Shown here: in pieces, positions 1 through 5,268 of the stretch | How positions within the stretch are numbered: the first letter of the stretch is position 1 | Layout of the letters: the number at the start of each line of letters is the position of its first letter | Assembly: GCA_002415855.1 (NCBI GenBank) | Contig: DIAS01000071.1 | Location: 1,097 to 6,364, forward strand | Reading direction: 5' to 3' | Origin: Bacteroidales bacterium UBA5072 | GTDB lineage: Bacteria > Bacteroidota > Bacteroidia > Bacteroidales > UBA10428 | Length of the DNA stretch: 5,268 bases | The notes under the pieces: generated by a model | What the model was told of the DNA's origin: nothing | The model's input: only the letters and a program-made list of their open reading frames with translations | Database searches by the model: none | Made by a program: the position numbers and the translations under genes

Positions 1-50
1 TTAATCTGCGTGTATTAAATCTGCGTATAGCTGCGAGAACCTCTTCTGCA
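1..50. repeat. ATCTGCG-type intergenic repeat, left copy
   Basis: The motif ATCTGCG occurs at 4-10 and 19-25, and a diverged CTGCGAGAA follows at 31-39. Bases 17-40 align with 1893-1917, in the same orientation, with two substitutions (25/1901 and 30/1906) and one extra A in the second copy. The spacing is consistent with a small dispersed intergenic repeat of the kind scattered through many Bacteroidota genomes; that link is from memory and is not shown by this window. It lies just beyond the 3' end of the minus-strand operon. I see no convincing intrinsic terminator in bases 1-95, only a 4-bp CTGC/GCAG stem. No ORF could be supported here. Confidence 0.6.
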
Positions 51-95
51 AACCCCCGCCTGCCGGACGTGCAGATACGCGTGATACCTGCTGTT

Positions 96-578
96 TCAAT
101 ACGTCAGGAACGCTCCATCAATATATATTTTTCTGTATTTTTTGCTTGATTTTCCTGCCAGGAATCCGATCGAAAAGCAAATTCCAGTCCCCCCGATGAT
201 GATTGCACTGATTGCTCCTGAACTCAGTCCATCGGTATAATCATCAGGATCGTCATTAAGAAATGCTATTGCGTAAGAAATAAAAAAGCCGGCAACTGCA
301 CCTGTAACGCCAAAAAGCCAGGACCTGTTGCCATGCTGTTCTTCAATGCTGTATATTTGTCCAAGCTGATAAGTTGATTCTTCATCGTATTTGTCAATAA
401 GCAAAATAGAATTCTTTTGTGTATCTAATATTAATCGGGGTGCTTTAATTTCATTCCAGTTGGTTGTAGTGATTCTCACGCTGTTAAAAATAGTATCTGA
501 TGGAAAATTTATTTTCTGACCCAATATTGCAGGATGGGTGCATAGGAACAGTATAATAAGAAAATAATCTTTTTTCAT
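96..578 (-). CDS. Exported small membrane protein with two glycine-rich TM segments, function unknown
   Basis: This is a complete 160-aa protein that I do not recognise. Residues 1-20 form a signal peptide (MKKDYF, then a hydrophobic core, ending AILG before QK). Residues about 25-80 look like a small beta-rich domain with the segment TYQLGQIYSIEE. Two hydrophobic segments follow, at about 87-107 and 119-142, both rich in small residues (GVTGAVAG and GAISAIIIGGTG), as in glycine-zipper-like helix pairs. They are joined by the acidic loop NDDPDDYTDG. The tail is basic (KSSKKYRK) and then has YIDGAF. There is no lipobox cysteine at the cleavage site. The ATG at 578-576 is the natural start because it begins the signal peptide. 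The gene follows the YD-repeat gene by 9 bp on the same strand, so the two are probably co-transcribed. It is AT-rich like its partner. A membrane-anchored accessory to the upstream exported protein is possible, but that is inference from position only. Confidence 0.75.
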   Translation of the reverse strand: MKKDYFLIILFLCTHPAILGQKINFPSDTIFNSVRITTTNWNEIKAPRLILDTQKNSILLIDKYDEESTYQLGQIYSIEEQHGNRSWLFGVTGAVAGFFISYAIAFLNDDPDDYTDGLSSGAISAIIIGGTGICFSIGFLAGKSSKKYRKIYIDGAFLTY

Positions 579-587
579 GGTGTTTGG

Positions 588-1769
588 TTATAGATATGTT
601 AATTTATAGACTTTTAATGGTTTTTGAGAGGATGTATCGTATTCAGTAATCTCCACTTTGGTCCCTCTGTCATCATATTTGAATCCATACATCGATTGGA
701 TCGTATTATCTGCATTATAGGCAACTTTCATTACCAACTGATTACGTTCATTAAAGGCCTGGATAATTTTTGAAGTTATGGTGCCGTAATTATCATAATA
801 GATGCTTTGATTGACGTTACCTTTTGAGTCGAGAACATTAACATGCTTTGTTTGCAATTTACCCATTGCATCATAACTTTGATATTCCAGAAGTTTTCCA
901 TCATCGGTGAAGATCCACATAAAAAAGCCCTTGGGTTTTTTATTACCCACCGCACCAGCAATAGGGACATAATCAGGTGAATAAAAGTCCGATTTAATCA
1001 TGAGCCCCTGCATATTGTAGAAATTTTGTACCCTGTAGCTGCACTGTGCATCTGAGAAAGTCTTTGATAAAGCACCCTGAATACTTTCCCGCATGCATAT
1101 AAGGATTTCTACCAATTGTTTTTGCTCGTTATAAACATACCTTTCCCTGTAATATTCATAATCATCATTGGGATGCAACTTATCTCCCGCATACACCATC
1201 AGTTGTGATGGGAGATTTTGATCATTATAGGCATATTTAAAGATGGCTTTCTTAAATGCACCAGGTCTTTCCAAACTGCCAATATTAAAGATTTGTACAT
1301 ACATCCCCTTTTTAAGTATATACTCAATCTGCACTAATCTTCCCAACGAATCATACGCCCTGGCCATATAATGCAAAGTATCACCCCCCCCTTCGATCGC
1401 CCAGCTTTCAACAATTTGATTGTTCTCATTCAGCACACTTATTAATTTATTCTTGCCATTGTTGAACTTTGACTCTGCCACATATCCATTTCTGTCGAAT
1501 TTATAAGTGACTGCATCAACTTCCTTATCAACGACTACATTATTTTTAAACTTAAAAATTTTAATACTGCACTCTTTGATTCCATTCGAAGCTATCCATT
1601 CGGATGAATTAAAATTATCATATACTGAAAGCCATAAATTATGGTCCTTGGGTAAATCATTAACAGAATACGGTAGAATTATTTGACTTTTCACAGCTAT
1701 TTGAGAATTCAATAGCAACAGGCAGAAAAAAGCAATTTTATAAATTGGTAAGTATTTGCTTGCTTTCAT
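588..1769 (-). CDS. Secreted YD/RHS-like repeat protein, function unknown
   Basis: This is a complete 393-aa protein. A signal peptide covers about residues 1-28 (basic KASKY, hydrophobic FFCLLLL, then VKSQ). From about residue 88 to the end the sequence is a chain of degenerate repeats of about 15-25 residues. The pattern is aromatic, x, N/D, x, x, G/N, x, L/V, V, such as YKFDRNGYVAES, RAYDSLGRLVQIEY, YVYNEQKQLVEIL, WIFTDDGKLLEYQSY, QAFNERNQLVMKV and FKYDDRGTKVEITEYD. I count about twelve. This is the beta-hairpin grammar of YD/RHS and related repeats, but the protein is far too short to be a full RHS toxin shell and no toxin domain is visible. The irregular 152-175 and 263-282 segments interrupt the repeats. 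The likely location is periplasm or cell surface. The start at 1769-1767 begins the signal peptide. It is the first gene of a two-gene operon, is AT-rich (18 G/C in the 60 bases from 601), and contains an eight-base G tract. The specific role is unknown. Confidence 0.75.
   Translation of the reverse strand: MKASKYLPIYKIAFFCLLLLNSQIAVKSQIILPYSVNDLPKDHNLWLSVYDNFNSSEWIASNGIKECSIKIFKFKNNVVVDKEVDAVTYKFDRNGYVAESKFNNGKNKLISVLNENNQIVESWAIEGGGDTLHYMARAYDSLGRLVQIEYILKKGMYVQIFNIGSLERPGAFKKAIFKYAYNDQNLPSQLMVYAGDKLHPNDDYEYYRERYVYNEQKQLVEILICMRESIQGALSKTFSDAQCSYRVQNFYNMQGLMIKSDFYSPDYVPIAGAVGNKKPKGFFMWIFTDDGKLLEYQSYDAMGKLQTKHVNVLDSKGNVNQSIYYDNYGTITSKIIQAFNERNQLVMKVAYNADNTIQSMYGFKYDDRGTKVEITEYDTSSQKPLKVYKLTYL
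1384..1391 (-). repeat. G8 homopolymer tract inside the YD-repeat gene
   Basis: Eight consecutive C on the + strand read as G8 in the gene and encode the EGGGD segment at about residues 126-130. Gain or loss of one base would shift the frame and truncate the protein after about a third of its length. Homopolymers of this length are known slippage sites in phase-variable surface genes. The frame is intact in this sequence. Whether the tract actually varies is inference. Confidence 0.5.
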
Positions 1770-1791
1770 AATTTACAGGGTTTTGCATGAT

Positions 1792-1822
1792 CCAAGATAA
1801 TCAATAAAAATAAGAAAATCAA
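1792..1822 (-). promoter_or_regulatory. Candidate promoter of the minus-strand operon
   Basis: On the minus strand, TATCTTGG (1799-1792) matches the Bacteroidota -7 consensus TAnnTTTG at five of its six fixed positions. A TTG (1822-1820) starts 23 bases upstream, which suits the -33 element. The A/T-rich spacer fits. It lies 22 bases before the start codon of the YD-repeat gene. This is a motif match only; A/T-rich intergenic DNA makes chance matches easy. Confidence 0.25.
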
Positions 1823-1891
1823 TACTTTCATATTGCTGGCCATTCATGATGCTATCTAATTCTGTTTCTCATTAGAACTACCCTTCCCTCC

Positions 1892-1917
1892 AAAATCTGC
1901 ATATATCTGCGAGAAAC
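1892..1917. repeat. ATCTGCG-type intergenic repeat, right copy
   Basis: AATCTGCATATATCTGCGAG occupies 1894-1913 and lies in a segment (1893-1917) that aligns with bases 17-40 in the same direction, at 22 of 24 aligned positions plus one inserted A. The two copies bracket the AT-rich minus-strand operon as direct repeats about 1.9 kb apart. This copy sits immediately upstream of the ATPase promoter and operator region, so it could also affect that transcript. The rest of 1770-1891 is plain A/T-rich spacer apart from the candidate promoter. Confidence 0.6.
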
Positions 1918-1920
1918 TTT

Positions 1921-1967
1921 TATATTTCAAACTAATTACGTAAATTGCGTTACGTAAATTGCGTAAT
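1921..1967 (+). promoter_or_regulatory. Operator-like tandem and inverted repeat over the ATPase start
   Basis: The 14-bp unit TTACGTAAATTGCG occurs twice in perfect tandem at 1936-1949 and 1950-1963. Each unit begins with the palindrome TTACGTAA. The outer ends are also inverted: ATTACG at 1935-1940 and CGTAAT at 1962-1967. The 33-bp block ends at the base before the ATG at 1968, leaving no room for a separate ribosome-binding site. A weak -7-like TATATTTC at 1921-1928 would place the transcript start near 1935, at the edge of the block. This geometry suggests a repressor or autoregulator site covering the transcription and translation start. The binding protein is unknown; the C-terminal winged helix of the ATPase itself is one candidate, by inference. 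Confidence 0.55.
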
Positions 1968-3107
1968 ATGAAGCAAAAACCTGCGAATCCTTTTGTAACC
2001 GGCGGCTATCTGTCGCCCTTGTACTTCTGCGACCGTGTGGATGAAACAGATCACCTTTTAAAAGCCATTGCTTCCAAAAGGAATATTACCCTGATATCCC
2101 TGAGAAGAATGGGCAAGACCGGACTCCTGAAGCACGTCAGGCATTCCCTGGAGAAGGATAACCGCTCCATGGCCGTTGTTTACGTGGACCTGATGCCTAC
2201 CATGAATGGCAATGCAATGCTGAATGCCATTTCATCGGCCCTGCTGCAGGTGAAACAGGAGGAACGGAACTTCTTCGAAAAGATGCTGACCCTGCTGGCG
2301 TCGCTCCGGCCAAAACTGTCGTATGACAGCCTTACGGGTCAACCCTCGCTTGAACTTAAAGTGGAATCTCCTGCCGAAATACAGCTTGGCCTCGGACACC
2401 TGCTGACCTTTATCTCCGGTATAAAAAAGGACCTCGTCTTCATGTTCGATGAGTTTCAGCAGATCAGCCGGTATCCCGATGCAAACATGGAACAGATGCT
2501 GCGCTCGGTCATCCAGACTTTTCCCGAAATACCCTTCATCTTTTCAGGAAGCACCAAGCACATGCTCGAGCCTATGTTCAGCGCTGCCGGAAGACCATTT
2601 TACCAGAGCACGGAACTCATGTACCTCGATAAGATCGGGGAGGAGGAGTACAGGAAGTTTATCCTGGAAAAGTTCGGATCGGCTCATAAAAAGATCAGCG
2701 ATGAAGTTATTTCCAGGATCTTCGACTGGACCCGCCTGCATACTTTTTACGTGCAGTATGTCTGCAACCTGCTTTTTGAATCATCCGGGCCAAATGCCGG
2801 CCCCGATCTGGTCAATGCTGTTTTTGAGCGGGTGCTGAATTCCTATGATCCCCTCTTTGCCAGTTACCGGAACCTTATCCCGCCGCACCAGTTCAGCCTG
2901 CTGAAGGCCATTGCCATTGAAAACAGCGTTGATAAACCCACCGCTGGCGCCTTTATCCAGAAACACCTGCTTGGCAGCGCCAGCTCCGTGAAAACATCGC
3001 TCACGGCACTGGCCGACAAAGAAATGATCGTCCTTTCAGGAGATTCCTGGCAGGTTTACGATGTCTTCTTCTCACGCTGGCTTCAATATCATTACGGGGA
3101 GCGCTAG
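1968..3107 (+). CDS. AAA+/STAND-like ATPase, COG1672 (archaeal-type ATPase) family
   Basis: This is a 379-aa cytoplasmic P-loop ATPase, apparently complete. It opens with the family signature NPFVTGGYLSPLYFCDR and E26, the segment that precedes the nucleotide pocket. Walker A is the degenerate form SLRRMGKT (44-51, with K50 and T51). Walker B is LVFMFDEF (156-163, with D161 and E162). A sensor-like FIFSGS lies at 190-195, and R209 in GRPFY is in the usual place for an arginine contact. Residues about 305-370 look like a winged-helix domain (LLKAIA, VKTSLTALADKEMI, then VYDVFFSRWL). Family members are stand-alone ATPases, mostly of unproven function, and some are tied to DNA processing or to toxin-like systems. 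The ATG at 1968 is chosen over the in-frame TTG at 1959 because the TTG lies inside the operator repeat. The gene is GC-rich and unlike the operon to its left. No partner nuclease or membrane protein is adjacent, so the target is unknown. Confidence 0.85.
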   Translation: MKQKPANPFVTGGYLSPLYFCDRVDETDHLLKAIASKRNITLISLRRMGKTGLLKHVRHSLEKDNRSMAVVYVDLMPTMNGNAMLNAISSALLQVKQEERNFFEKMLTLLASLRPKLSYDSLTGQPSLELKVESPAEIQLGLGHLLTFISGIKKDLVFMFDEFQQISRYPDANMEQMLRSVIQTFPEIPFIFSGSTKHMLEPMFSAAGRPFYQSTELMYLDKIGEEEYRKFILEKFGSAHKKISDEVISRIFDWTRLHTFYVQYVCNLLFESSGPNAGPDLVNAVFERVLNSYDPLFASYRNLIPPHQFSLLKAIAIENSVDKPTAGAFIQKHLLGSASSVKTSLTALADKEMIVLSGDSWQVYDVFFSRWLQYHYGER

Positions 3108-3147
3108 ATGGCCTGGCAGACAAAAGAGCAGAGAACGGATTTTGGTT

Positions 3148-3155
3148 TACTTTTG
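3148..3155 (+). promoter_or_regulatory. Bacteroidota -7 promoter element for the outer-membrane protein gene
   Basis: TACTTTTG is an exact match to the TAnnTTTG consensus of the Bacteroidota primary sigma factor. It ends 15 bases before the ATG at 3171, giving a leader of only about 10 bases. I do not see a good TTTG -33 box at the usual distance. Its position downstream of an alternative ATG (3108) argues that 3108 is not the true start, since a transcript from here could not contain it. Confidence 0.6.
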
Positions 3156-3170
3156 TGTAAACTTAGGCCT

Positions 3171-4853
3171 ATGCGGTTCGTCATTTCCTTTTTGCTGGCA
3201 TTGGTGGTTATCCCCTCATTCGTGGTTAACGGCCAGGCAACCTACGAACATGTCTCCGACAGGCGGATATACGACTTCCTCGATGAGCTGGCCAATGAAA
3301 AGGTTGTCAGCCTGAATTCCGCCGTCAAACCCTATACCCGGAGCTATATATACAGCAGGCTCGCCGAAGCAAACGACAGCTCTTCGAGGCTGAACAAACG
3401 CCAGCAAAAAGAGCTGGAATACTACCTCGACTACTACACCTTCGGTAACAAGCCCGCCACGCTGCCGGAGAAAACAACGCTGAACCTCTTTAAAAAGAGC
3501 CCCCGCTCCGCAACTTCCCTCGAGCACATCGGATACTTCTACAGCGACTCGTTTTTTAATTTCTCCCTCAGGCCGATCCTGGGAATCGAGTATTTCAGCA
3601 ATTCCTCCGGCCATTATACCCACACTTACGGGGGCATTGAAGCCTTCGCCTCGGTGGGGAAATATGTGGCGCTCTATGCCAGCCTGCGCGACAACACGGT
3701 GAACCAGATCCTCGCCAAACCCGCCTATTTTACCCAGGAAACAGGGGGCGCCTACAAGGGCAGCAACCAGGTTGCCGGCGGGGCCGACTTCAGCGAAATG
3801 CGGGGCGGCATAATGCTGTCGTGGGATTTTTTACAGGTGGGAGTCGTCAAGGACCACCCGGTGTGGGGTGACAATTACAACGGGGCCATTATTCAGTCGG
3901 GCCGCACCCCGTCGTTCCCCATGCTCAAGCTCCACATCAACCCGGTGAAGTGGTTCGACTTTAATTACTTCCACGCCTGGCTGGTGTCGGACGTTGTGGA
4001 CAGCTCCCTCACCTACCTCCTGCCCAACGGAACCCACCGCGATACTTACGAGAACAAATTCATGGCGGCCAACATGTTTACCTTCATCCCCGTGCGGGGA
4101 CTGAACCTATCCTTCGGGAATTCCATCATTTACAGCGACCAGAACGTCAACCCCGCTTACCTGATCCCCATATTCTTCTATAAATCGGTTGACCATACCG
4201 AATCGTACAAGATCACCAACCAGAATTCCCAGATGTTCTTCGATTTCAGCGCCCGGCTGATCCCGCATACCCATTTGTTCTTCACCCTGTTCGTCGACGA
4301 GTTTTCCACCACAAGGATCTCTGATCCCGACGTTCACAATTTCTACAGCTACAAGCTGGGCGGTAAGGTCAGCAACTGGCCGGTGCGGAATGTCAGCCTT
4401 ACGGGTGAATACTTCCGGTCGATACCCATCACTTATAAGCACATCGTCCCCACGGCCACCTATGAGTCCAACAACTACAACATGGGGTCGTGGCTGCGCG
4501 ACAATTCCGAGGAAATATTCTTGGCCGTCGACTTCAAACCGGTGCAGCGGTTGTATCTCCGGTATGCCTATTCCAATGCCCGGCATTGCAATGAATACCA
4601 GTATGTCGACGGGGGCGAGGCCGTCGCTTACCCCATTCTCCAGGATGACACCTGGACCAGCGTGATCCATTCGCTGCAATGTTCCTGGGAGGTGCTCACC
4701 AACTGCCACATTTCCTTTGAATACCGTTTCAGCGAAACGCAGGGCCATGCAGCCGACGGGCAAACTGCCGAGTACTACCTCAACAAGTTCACGCCGGAAT
4801 TCTATCAAAATAAGAAGAATACGGTAATGTTCAGGGTCAATTTAGGGTTCTGA
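3171..4853 (+). CDS. Outer-membrane beta-barrel protein, capsule assembly Wzi-like family
   Basis: This is a 560-aa exported protein. A signal peptide covers residues 1-21 (MRFVISFLLALVVIPSFVVNG, cleaved before QA). A helical N-terminal region follows with IYDFLDELA (33-41) and KPYTRSYIYSRL (53-64), a pattern I associate with Bacteroidota Wzi-like proteins. The rest alternates aromatic beta-strands and polar turns. It includes GGIMLSWDFLQVGVV (212-226), HPVWGD and TPSFPMLKLHINPVKW. The last residues, MFRVNLGF, end in phenylalanine as outer-membrane barrels do. Known Wzi is an outer-membrane lectin-like barrel that holds capsule polysaccharide at the surface. The upstream in-frame ATG at 3108 abuts the ATPase stop, but it would put 21 polar or mixed residues ahead of the signal peptide and precedes the promoter, so 3171 is preferred. 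No capsule genes are adjacent in this window. The barrel call is firm; the Wzi assignment is moderate and rests on recognition, not a search. The gene is GC-rich (37 G/C in the 60 bases from 3901). Confidence 0.7.
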   Translation: MRFVISFLLALVVIPSFVVNGQATYEHVSDRRIYDFLDELANEKVVSLNSAVKPYTRSYIYSRLAEANDSSSRLNKRQQKELEYYLDYYTFGNKPATLPEKTTLNLFKKSPRSATSLEHIGYFYSDSFFNFSLRPILGIEYFSNSSGHYTHTYGGIEAFASVGKYVALYASLRDNTVNQILAKPAYFTQETGGAYKGSNQVAGGADFSEMRGGIMLSWDFLQVGVVKDHPVWGDNYNGAIIQSGRTPSFPMLKLHINPVKWFDFNYFHAWLVSDVVDSSLTYLLPNGTHRDTYENKFMAANMFTFIPVRGLNLSFGNSIIYSDQNVNPAYLIPIFFYKSVDHTESYKITNQNSQMFFDFSARLIPHTHLFFTLFVDEFSTTRISDPDVHNFYSYKLGGKVSNWPVRNVSLTGEYFRSIPITYKHIVPTATYESNNYNMGSWLRDNSEEIFLAVDFKPVQRLYLRYAYSNARHCNEYQYVDGGEAVAYPILQDDTWTSVIHSLQCSWEVLTNCHISFEYRFSETQGHAADGQTAEYYLNKFTPEFYQNKKNTVMFRVNLGF

Positions 4854-5000
4854 TCGAAGAAGGAAGATCTAAAATCGAAAATCAAAGATTATGTATTTTC
4901 ATTCTTAGATCATTGATTTTAATCTTAGATCTTTGATTTTAATCTTAGATCTTCGATCTTTGATCTTAATCTTTGATCTTTGATCTTCGATCTTTAATCC
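4852..5000. repeat. Degenerate heptamer array (TTYGATC) with inverted halves
   Basis: From 4905 to 4999 the sequence is almost wholly made of units such as TTAGATC, TTTGATT, TTTGATC and TTCGATC, with 6-base TTAATC variants at 4919, 4939 and 4966. A 20-bp higher-order unit repeats at 4905-4924 and 4925-4944 with one difference. From 4852 to 4886 the same heptamer appears in the opposite orientation (GATCGAA, GATCTAA, AATCGAA, AATCAAA). Left arm 4866-4890 can pair with 4928-4951, including an unbroken 12-bp match (ATCTTTGATTTT). It can also pair with 4909-4931, giving an 18-base loop. The array begins inside the barrel gene's TGA stop and ends 15 bases before the four-helix bundle start. The hairpin could end transcription of the barrel gene. 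It is not a CRISPR array, since it has no unique spacers. Confidence 0.8.
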
Positions 5001-5014
5001 TTAAAATCACGTTT

Positions 5015-5268
5015 ATGGCAAAAAAGTTTGAAGAAATTGAAGTTTGGCAGCTTTCCAGGACCCTGGTTAAAGAGATTTACAGCATTACTTCTACGGATAA
5101 AATCAAAAGTAACTATTCATTGAAGGATCAGATTCAAAGAGCTGGTTTATCCATTATGAATAATATATCTGAGGGTTTTGAAAGACAGTCCGACAGGGAG
5201 TTTGCTTATTTCTTAAATATAGCTAAAGGATCGGCCGGTGAGGTCCGAAGTATGCTGTACATCATGCA
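5015..5268 (+). CDS. Four-helix bundle protein, 23S rRNA intervening-sequence (IVP/S23) family, 3' end cut by window
   Basis: The first 84 residues are present and no stop is reached; family members are usually about 115-130 aa, so about a quarter to a third is outside the window. The family hallmarks are clear. MAKKFEEIEVWQLSRTL (1-17) carries the F..IEVWQ opening. LKDQIQRAGLSIMNNISEG (36-54) is the QirRA.lSI.nNI.EG core, and F55-E56-R57 continues it. EFAYFLNIAKGSAGEVRSML (62-81) is the third helix signature. The family was first seen as ORFs inside intervening sequences of 23S rRNA, and also includes the Avd accessory protein of diversity-generating retroelements. Most stand-alone copies have no established function. 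No rRNA, reverse transcriptase or template repeat is visible here. The start follows the heptamer array with no Shine-Dalgarno motif, and the gene is AT-rich relative to the barrel gene. Confidence 0.88.
   Translation, partial: MAKKFEEIEVWQLSRTLVKEIYSITSTDKIKSNYSLKDQIQRAGLSIMNNISEGFERQSDREFAYFLNIAKGSAGEVRSMLYIM

Noticed and set aside
50..95. Possible intrinsic terminator after the minus-strand operon.
   Set aside because: Only 4-bp CTGC/GCAG stems can be drawn, and there is no following U tract on the minus strand.
1959..1970. TTG at 1959 as start of the ATPase, adding three residues.
   Set aside because: The ATG at 1968 is nine bases downstream, fits the family N-terminus as well, and the TTG lies within the second copy of the 14-bp repeat.
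2449..2838. A 129-codon plus-strand frame inside the ATPase gene.
   Set aside because: It overlaps the Walker B to C-terminal part of a conserved ATPase in another frame and has the serine/arginine/cysteine-rich look of an out-of-frame translation.
3105..3171. The ATPase and barrel genes share one frame, separated by a single TAG, which might suggest stop read-through into a fusion.
   Set aside because: A cytoplasmic ATPase fused ahead of a signal peptide makes no sense. A stop-free run of 21 codons arises easily by chance, and the second gene has its own promoter and start.
4107..4808. A long open frame of 233 codons on the minus strand inside the barrel gene.
   Set aside because: It is antisense to a clearly coding gene with signal peptide and barrel features. 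It is proline/glycine/valine-rich with no recognisable domain, as expected for a GC-rich shadow frame. The antisense frame at 3216-3623 fails for the same reason.
4905..4999. The repeat array looked at first like a possible CRISPR array.
   Set aside because: Units are 6-7 bases (or 20-bp multiples) placed head to tail with no unique spacers, and no cas gene is present.
5015..5268. Diversity-generating retroelement, suggested by the similarity of the four-helix bundle family to Avd.
   Set aside because: No reverse transcriptase, template/variable repeat pair or C-type lectin target is visible in the window. It would need sequence beyond 5268 to reconsider.

Overview
This window looks like a chromosomal segment of a member of the Bacteroidota. 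Three things point there: a textbook TAnnTTTG -7 promoter motif before the outer-membrane protein gene, no Shine-Dalgarno-like purine run before any start codon, and the gene content (a Wzi-like outer-membrane barrel, a COG1672-type ATPase, a stand-alone four-helix bundle protein). The genus cannot be told from the sequence.

Layout. (1) Bases 1-95 hold a short copy of an ATCTGCG-type repeat and no gene. (2) Bases 96-1769 hold two AT-rich minus-strand genes 9 bp apart, probably one operon: an exported protein of 393 aa built of about a dozen YD-like beta-hairpin repeats, then a 160-aa protein with a signal peptide and two glycine-rich membrane segments. Neither has a function I can recognise. 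(3) Bases 1770-1967 are a divergent intergenic region. It carries a second, same-orientation copy of the ATCTGCG repeat and, just before the next gene, a tandem and inverted TTACG/CGTAA operator-like element. (4) Bases 1968-3107 encode a complete AAA+/STAND-like ATPase with a C-terminal winged-helix region. (5) Bases 3171-4853 encode a secreted outer-membrane beta-barrel, most like the capsule-assembly Wzi family, with its own promoter in the 63 bp after the ATPase stop. (6) Bases 4852-5000 are a dense array of degenerate heptamers (TTYGATC) that switches orientation and can fold into a long hairpin. (7) Bases 5015-5268 are the start of a four-helix bundle gene (23S rRNA intervening-sequence protein family), cut by the window end.

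The genes do not form an obvious pathway. Base composition divides the window: the ATPase and barrel genes are GC-rich, while the left operon and the right four-helix bundle region are AT-rich. The most notable signals are non-coding: the operator over the ATPase start and the GATC-rich heptamer array beside the four-helix bundle gene. I see no CRISPR array, tRNA, rRNA, transposase or recognisable defence operon.
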